A DNA stretch of 64,000 nt, taken from the NCBI RefSeq assembly GCF_014649755.1, contig NZ_BMTQ01000015.1:1-64000 (forward strand). The letters run 5' to 3'. Positions 51,987 to 61,485 of this stretch are shown here, piece after piece; within the stretch, counting starts at the first letter, position 1, and each line of letters starts with the position of its first letter. The notes under the pieces were generated by a model. It had not been told where the DNA came from, did no database searches, and saw only the letters and a list, made by a program, of their open reading frames with translations. Made by a program: the position numbers and the translations under genes. This DNA comes from Streptomyces litmocidini (GTDB taxonomy: Bacteria; Actinomycetota; Actinomycetes; Streptomycetales; Streptomycetaceae).

Positions 51987-52317
51987 ACCATGTCCCTTTC
52001 GCGCTGGTGTACGTCGTTCGGTCGCGGCCGATGGTGCGGCCGCCACCATCCTTCGGACGGGAGCCCCTCCCGGTCCCACCGGCACGCCCGACACGCGCGG
52101 GACCGTCACCGCACCAGCGCAGTCATCCCCGCGAGGGGACCAGACCGCCGCACCAGGCGGGACGGCGGGATGCCCGTGCCGGGCGGCCGCGCTGGTCGGC
52201 GGCCGCAGCCGGTCCCGTCCGGCCGGGGGATCGTCGGCGCGCAGGACCACGCCGACCGGATCGCGGCGCAGCCGGTTCTGGCGCCCGGTCGGCCGGCGGA
52301 GGGATGGGCATCCCAGG
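51987..52317. other. Intergenic region upstream of the amidase
   Basis: About 330 bases with no gene I can support. It should contain the amidase promoter. Confidence 0.4.
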
Positions 52318-52460
52318 GTGAGGAAGGGCTTCGTGGATGTCGTCGGAGATCTTCCGGCGGATCCGCGGGCGGTGAACCCGTGCAGGTGGACGAACGTGCT
52401 TTCACGAGCCGGCGTCGGGTGTCGAGGCCGGATCCGTGTTCGGTGGCCCGCCGGGTCTCC
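52318..52460 (-). mobile_element. IS5-family remnant related to the element at 2022
   Basis: The plus strand GAAGGGCTTCGTGGATGTCG aligns with 2079-2230 (GAAGGCTTCGTGGATGTCGT) for about 140 bases with many substitutions. The minus-strand reading FVHLHGFTARGSAGRSP parallels the transposase C-terminus FAHLHWFRRLRIRWEV. Only the 3' end of the transposase is left. Confidence 0.7.
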
Positions 52461-52735
52461 CGTCTCCGACACGCTGCCCGTCCGGAGGACGGTGCGCGCC
52501 TTCCACGCGCCCGTTCTCGGGGGTGGGGGCCTCACGGTCGTCGCGGGCCGGGCGGCCCGGAGGGGTCTCACATCGTGAGCGGTCCCGGCCGCACTCTGGT
52601 CACGGATTTACATGCGCGTGACACTTATCGCGTCCTGTGTGCGGCAACGGCGCCGTAACATCCCTCAGTGGACCGGACCCGAGCGAGCCGCACCCCGTGA
52701 TGGATCCGGTGACAGCCGCGCCAGAAAGGCTTTCT

Positions 52736-54094
52736 GTGACGACTCGATCCGAGACGCTGACCGTCCTCGACGATCTCCTCAAGGAGATCGAACACCGCAA
52801 TCCCTCACAACCCGAATTCCACCAGGCCGCCCACGAGGTCCTGGAGACGCTCGCGCCGGTGCTCGCGGCCCGCCCCGAGTACGCGCAGGCCGGGCTCGTG
52901 GAGCGGCTGTGCGAACCCGAGCGGCAGGTCGTCTTCCGGGTGCCGTGGCAGGACGACAGGGGCCGCGTGCACGTCAACCGCGGCTTCCGCGTGGAGTTCA
53001 ACAGCGCGCTCGGCCCGTACAAGGGCGGCCTGCGCTTCCACCCGTCGGTGAACCTGGGCGTCATCAAGTTCCTGGGCTTCGAGCAGATCTTCAAGAACGC
53101 GCTGACCGGCCTCGGCATCGGTGGGGGCAAGGGCGGCAGCGACTTCGACCCGCACGGGCGCAGCGACGCCGAGGTCATGCGGTTCTGCCAGTCCTTCATG
53201 ACCGAGCTGTACCGGCACATCGGTGAGCACACCGACGTGCCCGCCGGTGACATCGGCGTCGGCGGCCGTGAGATCGGCTACCTGTTCGGTCAGTACCGCC
53301 GCATCACCAACCGCTGGGAGGCCGGCGTCCTCACCGGCAAGGGCACCGGCTGGGGCGGCTCGCTCATCCGCCCCGAGGCGACCGGCTACGGCAATGTGCT
53401 GTTCGCGGGGGCCATGCTGCGCGAACGCGGCGAGGACCTGGAGGGGCAGACGGCCGTCGTCTCCGGCTCCGGAAACGTCGCGATCTACACCGTCGAGAAG
53501 CTGGCAGCCCTCGGTGCCAACGCCGTGACCTGCTCGGACTCGTCGGGCTACGTCGTCGACGAGAAGGGCATCGACCTGGAACTGCTCAAGCAGGTCAAGG
53601 AGGTCGAGCGGGGCCGTGTCGACGTGTACGCGGAGCGCCGGGGCTCCTCGGCGCGCTTCGTGCCGGGCGGACGGGTCTGGGAGGTGCCGGCCGATATCGC
53701 GCTGCCGTCCGCCACCCAGAACGAATTGGACGAGAACGATGCCGCGGCCCTGATCCGCAACGGTGTGAAGGCCGTGTCCGAGGGCGCCAACATGCCGACC
53801 ACCCCCGGGGCCGTCCGTCTGTTCCAGCAGGCGGGCGTCGCCTTCGGTCCCGGCAAGGCGGCCAACGCGGGCGGCGTCGCGGTCAGCGCGTTGGAGATGG
53901 CACAGAACCATGCGCGGACGTCCTGGGCGGCCGAGCGGGTCGAGGGCGAACTCGCCCGGATCATGAACGACATCCACGCCACCTGCCACGAGACCGCCGA
54001 ACGCTACGGTGCCCCCGGCGACTACGTGACCGGCGCGAACATCGCCGGCTTCGAGCGAGTGGCCGACGCGATGCTGGCCCAGGGCGTCATCTGA
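52736..54094 (+). CDS. gdhA: NADP-specific glutamate dehydrogenase (452 aa)
   Basis: A full-length hexameric-type GDH. The substrate-binding block is GPYKGGLRFHPSVNLGVIKF, the catalytic Lys is in GGGKGGSDFDPHG, and the NADP-binding Rossmann motif is AVVSGSGNVAIYTVEKL. It catalyses reductive amination of 2-oxoglutarate with ammonium for nitrogen assimilation. GTG 52736 is chosen because AAAGG precedes it and MTTRSETLTVLDDL fits family N-termini; an upstream ATG 52700 is possible. A hairpin follows the stop. Confidence 0.97.
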   Translation: MTTRSETLTVLDDLLKEIEHRNPSQPEFHQAAHEVLETLAPVLAARPEYAQAGLVERLCEPERQVVFRVPWQDDRGRVHVNRGFRVEFNSALGPYKGGLRFHPSVNLGVIKFLGFEQIFKNALTGLGIGGGKGGSDFDPHGRSDAEVMRFCQSFMTELYRHIGEHTDVPAGDIGVGGREIGYLFGQYRRITNRWEAGVLTGKGTGWGGSLIRPEATGYGNVLFAGAMLRERGEDLEGQTAVVSGSGNVAIYTVEKLAALGANAVTCSDSSGYVVDEKGIDLELLKQVKEVERGRVDVYAERRGSSARFVPGGRVWEVPADIALPSATQNELDENDAAALIRNGVKAVSEGANMPTTPGAVRLFQQAGVAFGPGKAANAGGVAVSALEMAQNHARTSWAAERVEGELARIMNDIHATCHETAERYGAPGDYVTGANIAGFERVADAMLAQGVI

Positions 54095-54124
54095 CCCCTG
54101 CCGGCACCACGCGCGTGTCGCAGG

Positions 54125-54154
54125 CCCTCCCCTCGCACGGACCGCCGGGGAGGG
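54125..54154. terminator. Hairpin downstream of gdhA
   Basis: CCCTCCCC and GGGGAGGG separated by 14 bases, 31 bases past the gdhA stop. Probable terminator. Confidence 0.55.
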
Positions 54155-54434
54155 TCCCGGCGTCGGCCCCGCGCCCGTACGGTTCTCGGGCAGGTCGACG
54201 GGGGGCCTGCCCAGGGGCCCAGGGGCCGTTCGCAGGAAGGACCGCCGTACGGAGGGAGTGCGGACCGGTGCTCGCCTCCCTTCTCCGCACGCCGCCGGGA
54301 TCGGTCCGGTGACCGGTCGGCCCCGTGAGCCGAAGCGGCGGACGTCTGGACGTGGTGCAGTGCCGCGGCCGACCGGTGGACGCTCGCCCGGGCACCGGCG
54401 TCCGACGGCGGGCCGGCCGCGACGAGGTCATGGC

Positions 54435-54560
54435 GTGTCGGAGCGGCCGACGGAGAAGCACGTCGCCGCCGTCTTCCTGAAGTTCGGCTACGGGCGACGG
54501 ACACCGACGACCGGCGTGTGAAAGCCGTCCTGACCCGCCCGGCGGAGAGCACGAGCCGAA
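54435..54560 (+). pseudogene. LuxR-type HTH fragment (response-regulator tail)
   Basis: The plus strand reads SERPTEKHVAAVFLKFG, the recognition helix of a NarL/LuxR HTH. After a frame change it continues TDTDDRRVKAVLTRP, the usual C-terminal tail of these regulators. Receiver domain and upstream HTH helices are missing. It is a decayed response-regulator remnant in the otherwise non-coding 54155-54614 interval. Confidence 0.6.
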
Positions 54561-54614
54561 CGCGGCTCGGAGACGCACCGTTTGCTCGGGCGCCCGTCGC
54601 CGCTGATGGCCTTC

Positions 54615-55475
54615 TCAGCCGTCGAGGATCGTTCCGTCCCCGGTGTCAGGCACCGGTGCGCCCGGCCGGGCGGCCCAGGGGGCCGGCGCCGTCGACGCGG
54701 TCCAGGCCGCCAGCTCCGTACCGTCGACGCAGAGGATCCCGCAGGAGGCCGCGTATTCCAGGGCCGGCTCCGTGAAGGAGCTGGTGGTGACGAGGACGGC
54801 CACGTCGGCTTCGTGCACGGCGTAACAGGTTCCGCCGAACCGCTGGAGGTCGGGAGAGCCGACCCGGTGGTCCTCCCCGTACTGCTTGCACTGGATGACC
54901 ACGCGCCTCCCGTCGACGGTCGTCGCGATCACGTCCGCGCCGAGGTCGCCGGCGCCGCCGACCACCTCCACAGGGGAACAGCCGTCCCTGGCGCACAGGG
55001 CGGCGATCGTGTGCTCGAAGCCCTCCGGGTCGACGGCCAGGTGGTCCAGAGCCTCGGAGTCGAGGGCGGGCGGCATAGCGGGCCCGGCAACCGCCGGGGC
55101 GGCGCCCGGCGGGACGGTGAGGGTGCGGAGGACGCCCTCCTCCGCACGGCCGTCCGCATCGGGCAGACGTGCCCCACCCGCTGTCCCTCCCCGGTCGTTC
55201 GTTCCCGCGCCGGTCCCGGGGGCCCCGGTCCGGCGGCGCATCGGGCCCCTGCTCCACCGGGTCAGCGCCGTCCCGGCGCCCAGCAGCAGTACAAGGACGA
55301 CGAGGACGACCGACAGGTGCGAGCCGGTCGAGCGAGTCGTCTTGAACATCAGGGCCGTGCCGCCGACCACCGCACCCGCGAGTCCCACCACGAGGACCAG
55401 GTCCCGCACGGATCTCCCCGGGCCCTCCCGTCGTATCGCGCCCCTGCCCCTGCCCCTGCCGACGGCCGTTGCCAT
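54615..55475 (-). CDS. Membrane-anchored Mrr-like restriction endonuclease (286 aa)
   Basis: Two N-terminal membrane helices (LVLVVGLAGAVVGGTALMF and LSVVLVVLVLLLGAGTAL) precede a linker. The Mrr_cat domain follows: FEHTIAALCARDGCSPVEVV, GADVIATTVDGRRVVIQCKQY with the PD-(D/E)xK Asp and Q-x-K, then AVLVTTSSFTEPALEYAASC. Such proteins cleave modified or foreign DNA. ATG 55475. Possible defence gene, or turnover of DNA at the membrane. Confidence 0.85.
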   Translation of the reverse strand: MATAVGRGRGRGAIRREGPGRSVRDLVLVVGLAGAVVGGTALMFKTTRSTGSHLSVVLVVLVLLLGAGTALTRWSRGPMRRRTGAPGTGAGTNDRGGTAGGARLPDADGRAEEGVLRTLTVPPGAAPAVAGPAMPPALDSEALDHLAVDPEGFEHTIAALCARDGCSPVEVVGGAGDLGADVIATTVDGRRVVIQCKQYGEDHRVGSPDLQRFGGTCYAVHEADVAVLVTTSSFTEPALEYAASCGILCVDGTELAAWTASTAPAPWAARPGAPVPDTGDGTILDG

Positions 55476-55769
55476 ACGGCCCCCTCCCTCGTCCGAATCC
55501 GCCTCGGTCGCCCGCGGCGCGGCCGGCCGCCTCCCCCGGTGCTTCCCGTACTTCCCCGGCCCGCTCCCCCTTCGCCCCGGCTCCCGTCACCGGTCCTGGC
55601 AGCTCCTGCCGAGGATCGGCAGCTCGCGAAGACCCGCCTCACCCCGAACACGCCATCGAAACGCACTCCGGCCGGTCTTCCCGTCCGCGAGAGGGCACCC
55701 TCCCCCCGCCGGCCCGGGCGAACCCGCGCCGGGCCCCCGCGGCCAGGCTGAGCGACGGTTGCCGACAAC

Positions 55770-56219
55770 CGCTCTCTGCCGTCTCTCGACAAGGCCGGGC
55801 CGGCGGCGTGGACGGGGCGGGCGCGGTCGAGCCAGGCACGGGCCTCGGCGGAAGCCGTCCGCAGGTCGAGGGAGAGGTCCCGGTACCGGACCCGGTCCAG
55901 GGTGTGCTCCTTCGTCCCCGCGCGTGCGGCCGGGACGGTGACCGGATCCCCGTCCCCGTCGAGGGAGGCGTCCTTGGTGAGGAAGGAGCCGGCGGCGAAG
56001 CCGAAGCCGAGCGCGGTGCGGTCGTGGCCCAGGCGCCCGCGCAGTACCGCGCCCCGGGTGCGCGGTCCTCAGCCCTGCCGACCGGCTCATCCCCAGGGCG
56101 AAGGGGGTGAAGCCGCGCTCCTCGCCGAGGTGCCGGAAGGCTCGTTCCTTCATGGAGAGGAATTCGTGCGAACCGGGCGTGGCCTCGCCGAGCCCCGCCG
56201 CTTTCGCGTCCCCGGCCAT
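55770..56219 (-). pseudogene. Frameshifted unrecognised gene
   Basis: From about 56219 the frame reads GSHEFLSMKERAFRHLGEER followed by GFTPFALGMSRSAGLRTAHP. It then switches near 56040 to AVLRGRLGHDRTALGFGFAA, DASLDGDGDPVTVPAARAG and YRDLSLDLRTASAEARAWLD. One indel joins them. I do not recognise the family. The downstream end is unclear, and 55476-55769 shows no gene. Confidence 0.4.
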
Positions 56220-56406
56220 GCCGCTCAGCGCCCGGAGGTCCGCGGTGGGGCCGTGGGGGTCCGTAACGGGGGGCGGGCCCCCGGCGTCCGGTCGGGAGCC
56301 GTGAGGGGGACAGCCCCATGGCACTCGGGGCGCCACCGGGATGTCCGGTGGATCTCGAACTGGGCAGGGTGGACGGACACGCCCGGGCTCCCAGGGAAGG
56401 TTCCTC

Positions 56407-57222
56407 ATGTTCAGCTCTCAGTCCGTCCGCCGCCGCGGGGCGCGCGCCACCGCCGTCGGCGCTCTCGCCGTTGCCCTGTGCACCGCTTTGACGACCGGCG
56501 ACGCGGAAGCGATCGTCAACGGAACGGATGCCACCGAGCGTTACCCCTTCATGGCGGTGATCCCGGAGTCCGCCCCCACCCAAGGGGTGTACGACGGCAA
56601 CTGCGGGGCATCGCTGATCGATCCGCGATGGGTACTGACCGCCGCCCACTGTGTACGGGGCGAGGGCCTCGTGCTGGAAGGGGTCGTCCGGATCGGGAGC
56701 GAGGAGCGGAAGTCCGGGGGGACCGTTCGGGCGATCGAGCACGCCGTCGTTCACCCCGGCTATGTGAACGGTGAGGGCAAGGCGCCCAACCGGCACGACA
56801 TCGCGCTGGTCCGTCTGGACCGTCCGGTCTCCCAGGAGCCCGTCGGGATCGCGCAGCGGACCGGGCGGCCCGGCACCCCGACCCGGATCCTGGGATTCGG
56901 GACCACCGTCGACACCGGGCTGAGGTTCGCGGAACGGTTGCAGCAGCTCGAGACCCGCACCGGCGGCGCGGCCGAGTGCGACCCCGGCTACGCCGACAGG
57001 ACCCGGCTGTGCACGGTCAGTCGTGTGCCCGGGGCCATGGCCTGCTTCGGGGACTCCGGTGGGCCGCAGCTCCAGAAGGACCGGCGGGGGCGGTGGGAAC
57101 TCATCGGTGTCGCCTCAGGCCCCGGTGCCGCCGGGGTCGCGTGCTCGGCCGGGCCGGGCCTCTACACCAGCGCGCCCGCCTACGCCGACTGGATACGCAG
57201 GACCATCGGGCACCACGCGTGA
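56407..57222 (+). CDS. Secreted S1-family trypsin-like protease (271 aa)
   Basis: Signal peptide (ATAVGALAVALCTALTTG) followed directly by the mature-type IVNGTDATERYPFMA start. The triad is His in VLTAAHCVRG, Asp in NRHDIALVRL and Ser in CFGDSGGPQL, with disulfide cysteines. It is an extracellular serine protease of the trypsin type. ATG 56407 has GGGAAGG upstream; the longer 56341 start breaks the signal peptide. Confidence 0.95.
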   Translation: MFSSQSVRRRGARATAVGALAVALCTALTTGDAEAIVNGTDATERYPFMAVIPESAPTQGVYDGNCGASLIDPRWVLTAAHCVRGEGLVLEGVVRIGSEERKSGGTVRAIEHAVVHPGYVNGEGKAPNRHDIALVRLDRPVSQEPVGIAQRTGRPGTPTRILGFGTTVDTGLRFAERLQQLETRTGGAAECDPGYADRTRLCTVSRVPGAMACFGDSGGPQLQKDRRGRWELIGVASGPGAAGVACSAGPGLYTSAPAYADWIRRTIGHHA

Positions 57223-57430
57223 GTGCCTCCGGGACCGGCCCGGCCGCCGGAACCGACCGGCAGCGGTCACCGGGCAGCGACGGCGGCGCCACGCAACCCC
57301 GGCTTTCCTCGGGCGTCTTCCGTCATGGCGCCCTCGTCCGGTCCACGGCAGCGACCTGCCGCCGCCTCCCGCCCTTCACGGGGACCGTCCTTTGCGACAC
57401 TGCGACACTGCGACACATCCACGTCCGCAT

Positions 57431-58318
57431 TCACGTCCTCGGATGCTCGGCCGGACGGCGTCCCCAGGCCGAGATCAGCGGCGCGAGCGTCAGGTCGAGT
57501 TCGCCCGCGTGGAGGGCGGCCAGGTGCGCGTCGATCTCGGCGTCGTCGGCCAGGCCGGCCGCGAGCAGCTCGCCGCGCACGTGCCGGATGGTCGCCGCCT
57601 CCAGCCGGTCGCAGGCCAGGCCGCCGACCGGGAAAAAGCCCGCTGCGGCAACATCCACCAGCCCGGCCTCGCGCAATGCCCGCGGCAGTGTCCGGCCGTA
57701 GCGCAGGTCCGCGCCGCGGCGCGTCAGCAGCTCCCGGACCGCCTCGCGCAGCCGGTTGGCCCGTCGCTGCGCGGGACCGCTGTCGTCCAGGCACGCCAGG
57801 GGCTGCAGAGCGGTGTCGGCGTCCTCGACCAGCAGCCAGCCGCCGGGCCGTAGTGCTGCCGCCATCGTGGCCAACGCGCGGGCCCGGTCGGGTACGTGGA
57901 CCAGCACGAGTCGGGCGTGCACCAGGTCGAACGTCCCCGGCTCCGGGGGTGGATCAGCGGCGACGTCGTGCCGGCGCACCTCGTACCCGTCGCCTGTCTC
58001 CAGCCACGAGGGGTCGATGTCCGTGGCCAGCACGTGCCCGGTCGGACCGACGGCCGCCGCGAGCGCCTCCGGGACACCGGGGCCACCGGCTCCCACTTCC
58101 CAGCAGCGCGAGCCGGCCCCGATCCCCAGTCGGTCGAAGTGCCCGCGCGTCACACCGTCGAACAGCTCGGCCAGCCAGACGAACCGCTCACCCGCCTCGC
58201 TGCGCGCGTTGTCCAGCAGGTATCCGCGGGCGGCAGCGGACTCTCCGCCGAGCGCGGCCCTCCCGCCTGTCGGATCCGGTCGGCCACCGACACGCGGCGG
58301 GCGGGGCGAGGAAGTCAT
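57431..58318 (-). CDS. Class I SAM methyltransferase (295 aa)
   Basis: SAM motif I is CWEVGAGGPGVPEALAAAV, the strand-2 acidic residue is in VLATDIDPSWLE, and motif post-II is LVLVHVPDRARAL. The Methyltransf_25/UbiE-like class with a C-terminal helical cap. Substrate unknown. Three tandem TGCGACAC units (57393-57416) lie just past its 3' end. Confidence 0.85.
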   Translation of the reverse strand: MTSSPRPPRVGGRPDPTGGRAALGGESAAARGYLLDNARSEAGERFVWLAELFDGVTRGHFDRLGIGAGSRCWEVGAGGPGVPEALAAAVGPTGHVLATDIDPSWLETGDGYEVRRHDVAADPPPEPGTFDLVHARLVLVHVPDRARALATMAAALRPGGWLLVEDADTALQPLACLDDSGPAQRRANRLREAVRELLTRRGADLRYGRTLPRALREAGLVDVAAAGFFPVGGLACDRLEAATIRHVRGELLAAGLADDAEIDAHLAALHAGELDLTLAPLISAWGRRPAEHPRT

Positions 58319-58744
58319 GGCTCCATGGTCGGCCTTCCCCGGCCGTCAGCGCCACGGCGTCGGGAGAGGGATGGCTCACACGGGTGGAGACCCCCGCACG
58401 TCCACAGCACGGTTCTGCGTCGTGACGCGCCGGAAGGAGCACACGCATTCGGCCTCACGGCCGGCGCGCCGGGCGCGGGGCAGCACGCTGACGGGCTGTC
58501 GGCGGTGGCGGGTTCGCAGGCCCTGGTTCGGACTTCCCTCATTCCAGCGCATCCGCCCGGTCCGGCCGTCTGGTGGGGTGCTGTGCAGACCGCCGCCGAA
58601 AAGCCCGGCGATACGCACTGGTGTGCCTTCGACCGGGCCGAACCGGGGGCAAGGGATTCCGTGGGGTGGGCAGCTCCGTGTACGGGTCGTCGGGCGGCGC
58701 CACGCGCTGGTGTGCCTGCCGTCCGTCGTGCCGGACGGGGCTGT
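58319..58744. other. Non-coding interval
   Basis: About 425 bases with no supportable gene or RNA, between the methyltransferase start and the ArgP stop. Confidence 0.4.
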
Positions 58745-59659
58745 TCACGGCCGGTGGACGCCTTGGGGCAGCAGCGCCTCGGCGGCGACCGCCGCGACCG
58801 CCTCGGCGACCGCGGACAGGGCGGGCGAGTCCAGCTTCCACTGCTGCCAGTAGAGGGGGACGTCCATGGGCCGGTCCGGGGCGAGCTCCACCAGTCGGCC
58901 GGCCCGCAACAGCGGCACGGCCTGTGGTTCGGGTACGAGACCCCAGCCGAGGCCGGCGGCCACCGCGTCCCGGAACCCGTCCGAGGCCGGCACCATGTGC
59001 CGGATCCTCCCGGCTCCCGACCGTCCGCGGGTCAGCGCTCGTACGAAGGCGTCCTGCAGTTCGTCACGGCGGTCGAAGACCACGGTGGGCGCCTCGCACA
59101 GGTCCTCGGCCAGGGGGCCGGTCAGGTGCCGGGCCGCGAATTCCGGGGTGGCCACGGCCAGGTAGCGGGCCAGCCCCAGGAGCCGCACCGTGCAGCCCGC
59201 CACCGGGTCGGGCGAGGAGGTGACGGCCGCCATCACCTGCCCCTCGCGCAGCAGGGCGGTGGTGTGGGACTCGTCCTCCCGGTGGAGCTCGAAGCAGACC
59301 GGATGGTCCTGCGGCACCCGGGTGAGCGCGGGCAGGAACCAGGTGGCGAGGGAGTCCGCGTTGACCGCCACCGGGATCCGGGCGGGGCCCTGGTCTGCCG
59401 CCAGTCCCAGTTCTGCGTGGGCGTCTCGCTCCAGCCGGGCCAGCTGCCGGGCGAATCTGACCACCACCTCGCCGGACTCGGTGGCCCGTACCGGCTTGGT
59501 GCGCAGCAGCAGGACCCGCCCGGTGCGCTGCTCCAGTGCCTTGACGCGCTGGCTGACGGCGGAGGGGGTCACGTGCAGGGCGGCGGCAGCGGCGTCGAAG
59601 GTTCCTTCGTCAACCACTGCCAGCAGGGTTCTGACCTGGTCCAGGGGGAGCTCGTTCAT
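58745..59659 (-). CDS. argP: LysR-family regulator ArgP (304 aa)
   Basis: LysR HTH: VRTLLAVVDEGTFDAAAAAL followed by HVTPSAVSQRVKALEQRTG. Substrate-binding domain with VAVNADSLATWFLPAL, typical of ArgP/IciA-type regulators that sense lysine and arginine. ATG 59659 lies 69 bases from the divergent LysE gene, the classic arrangement in which ArgP (LysG) activates the exporter. Confidence 0.9.
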   Translation of the reverse strand: MNELPLDQVRTLLAVVDEGTFDAAAAALHVTPSAVSQRVKALEQRTGRVLLLRTKPVRATESGEVVVRFARQLARLERDAHAELGLAADQGPARIPVAVNADSLATWFLPALTRVPQDHPVCFELHREDESHTTALLREGQVMAAVTSSPDPVAGCTVRLLGLARYLAVATPEFAARHLTGPLAEDLCEAPTVVFDRRDELQDAFVRALTRGRSGAGRIRHMVPASDGFRDAVAAGLGWGLVPEPQAVPLLRAGRLVELAPDRPMDVPLYWQQWKLDSPALSAVAEAVAAVAAEALLPQGVHRP

Positions 59660-59667
59660 AAGTAGCT

Positions 59668-59691
59668 CTAAGGGTACGTAAGAATCCTTAG
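59668..59691. promoter_or_regulatory. Candidate ArgP binding site
   Basis: CTAAGG (59668-59673) and CCTTAG (59686-59691) form an inverted repeat with a 12-base spacer in the argP-lysE intergenic region, resembling the T-N11-A dyad of LysR sites. Confidence 0.55.
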
Positions 59692-59728
59692 CTGTACTCA
59701 TCCCTCGGCGATTCGTACGGTCGAGGGC

Positions 59729-60352
59729 ATGACCAACAGCATGGCCGCCGCCGCACTCGCCGGATTCGGTACGGGCCTCTCCCTCATCGTGGCCATCGGG
59801 GCCCAGAACGCCTTCGTCCTGCGCCAAGGCGTCCGCCGCCACGCCGTCCTCGCGGTGGTGGCCGTCTGCGCCGTCTCGGACGCGGTGCTGATCGCGCTGG
59901 GGGTCGCCGGGGTGGGCGCGGTGGTCAAGGCCTGGCCGACGATGCTGACCGCGGTCGGTCTCGCGGGCGGGGCGTTCCTGCTCTGCTACGGGCTCCTGGC
60001 CGGCCGGAGGGTGCTGAGGCCCGGCCCGGCGGCCGCGCTCACGGTCGGCGGCCCGGACGCGGGTTCCGCCCGACGGGTGGTTCTGACCTGCCTGGCCCTG
60101 ACGTGGCTGAACCCCCATGTGTACCTGGACACCGTCCTCCTGGTGGGCTCGCTCGCCTCCGACCGCGGTGACCTGCGGTGGGCCTTCGGCGCGGGTGCGG
60201 CCCTGGCCAGCCTGGGCTGGTTCTTCGCCCTGGGCTTCGGTGCCCGCCTGCTGTCGGGCGTGCTCTCCCGCCCCCGGGCCTGGCGGGTGCTGGACGGCCT
60301 CGTCTCGGTGACCATGCTGGCGATGGGCGTGGCACTGGTCGCCGGGGCGTAG
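59729..60352 (+). CDS. LysE/ArgO-family amino-acid exporter (207 aa)
   Basis: Five or six membrane helices: LAGFGTGLSLIVAIGAQNAF contains the family GxQ/GAQNAF signature, and LTWLNPHVYLDTVLLVGS the NPH motif. It exports basic amino acids (lysine/arginine). ATG 59729 is divergent from argP. Confidence 0.9.
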   Translation: MTNSMAAAALAGFGTGLSLIVAIGAQNAFVLRQGVRRHAVLAVVAVCAVSDAVLIALGVAGVGAVVKAWPTMLTAVGLAGGAFLLCYGLLAGRRVLRPGPAAALTVGGPDAGSARRVVLTCLALTWLNPHVYLDTVLLVGSLASDRGDLRWAFGAGAALASLGWFFALGFGARLLSGVLSRPRAWRVLDGLVSVTMLAMGVALVAGA

Positions 60353-60636
60353 GCCGTTCCGGCGGGGCCGCCGGGGTCACGGTGCGTTCGCGCCGGCACG
60401 CGACCGGGCGCAGCCAGGCCGCCGCGAGTGCGGCGTGACCGGCGGGTGTGCGGCGTGACCGGCGGGTGCCGGGTGTGCCGTCCGCGGCCCGGTGCTCCGG
60501 CCCGGTCGTCGCGCCGAGTTCGGCGAGCATGCCGCCTTCGCGCTCCCGCGCGGGGACGACGCGGCCCCGCGGGTCCATCGTGTGCCGGCCCACGTCGTTG
60601 CCCCCCCGACGGCGCATCCGTCCCGTACGAGCAAGG

Positions 60637-60665
60637 GGAAGCCCCCTGGGGTTCAGGGGGCTTCC
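60637..60665. terminator. 12-bp perfect stem, GGGTT loop
   Basis: GGAAGCCCCCTG and its complement. It lies between lysE (plus, ends 60352) and the minus-strand gene ending at 60691, so it can serve both. The rest of 60353-60690 holds no gene. Confidence 0.75.
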
Positions 60666-60690
60666 GTTCGCTGCCGTGCGGGGTGCCGGA

Positions 60691-61485
60691 TCACATCCTG
60701 AGCAGCCGTTCCGTCACCTCGCGGTAGGTCCGCAGGGTGAGCCGGAGCTGCTCGGTGTCGGGGCCCGGCCCGTCCGGATCGCCGTTGTCCTGCCAGCCCG
60801 CCCGCAACGCGACCTGACGGTCCCTCAGGGAGGCCATGAGCTGCTGCTCCGCCTCGGCGAGGACTTCGGCCGCCTCGGCGACCGACGCGCGGGGCGTGTC
60901 GACGAACGTCGCGAGCACGTGGTGCAGGCGTTGTCCGAGGCGGTCCCGCTCGGCATCGTCCAGCAACCGTCCGGCCGCGCCCCCTCCGTCGACGGCCGCG
61001 GGCTCGCGGCCGTCACCGGAGACAGGGCCGCCGAGGGCGTGGGCTTCGCGCTCCCCGTTGTCGCCGTACCCCGGCCCTCGGCCGGGGTACGACCCGTCCG
61101 CCGCGTCCCGTCCGCGCGGCGCGGCGGGGGGCGCGGCGGGAGCCTTCGTGCGGCTCCCACCGTTCCGGCCCGTGGCGCTGGGGTCGTCGGACGGGGCGGC
61201 GGGCAGCGGCGCCCGGGGCGGCGCCGCCTGGGGAGGGACGGACGGTGGCTGGAGCGGTGGGGCCGTGTCGAACGGCGGCGCGGAGGGCGGTGTCGTGGGA
61301 CGGCCGGCGCGTTGGGCGGGTACGGAGGCGGGCGCGCCGCCGTTGTCGAGGGGCGGCCGGCCGTCGGCGGCGCCCGGTGCTGCCGATGTCGGCGGGGGCG
61401 CCGGGGGCGCCGGCGGCGTGGGCCGGCGTCGTACCGCTCCGTCGTTTCCGTCCGTCGTCTCTTCGTTCCGGTTCTCGGGTGCCAT
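60691..61485 (-). CDS. Pro-rich protein with C-terminal helical domain (264 aa)
   Basis: The first 165 residues are Pro/Ala/Gly-rich and disordered. Residues about 170-264 are helical: LLDDAERDRLGQRLHHVLAT followed by FVDTPRASVAEAAEVLAEAE. The FVD-xPR motif also occurs in the upstream gene's FVDAPRQAVVDADDLL, so the two share a domain. ATG 61485 overlaps the upstream stop by one base (coupled). Unknown function. Confidence 0.7.
   Translation of the reverse strand: MAPENRNEETTDGNDGAVRRRPTPPAPPAPPPTSAAPGAADGRPPLDNGGAPASVPAQRAGRPTTPPSAPPFDTAPPLQPPSVPPQAAPPRAPLPAAPSDDPSATGRNGGSRTKAPAAPPAAPRGRDAADGSYPGRGPGYGDNGEREAHALGGPVSGDGREPAAVDGGGAAGRLLDDAERDRLGQRLHHVLATFVDTPRASVAEAAEVLAEAEQQLMASLRDRQVALRAGWQDNGDPDGPGPDTEQLRLTLRTYREVTERLLRM

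Noticed and set aside
52700..52735. Earlier ATG (52700) as the gdhA start
   Set aside because: The GTG at 52736 has a better ribosome site and matches the usual N-terminus of the family.
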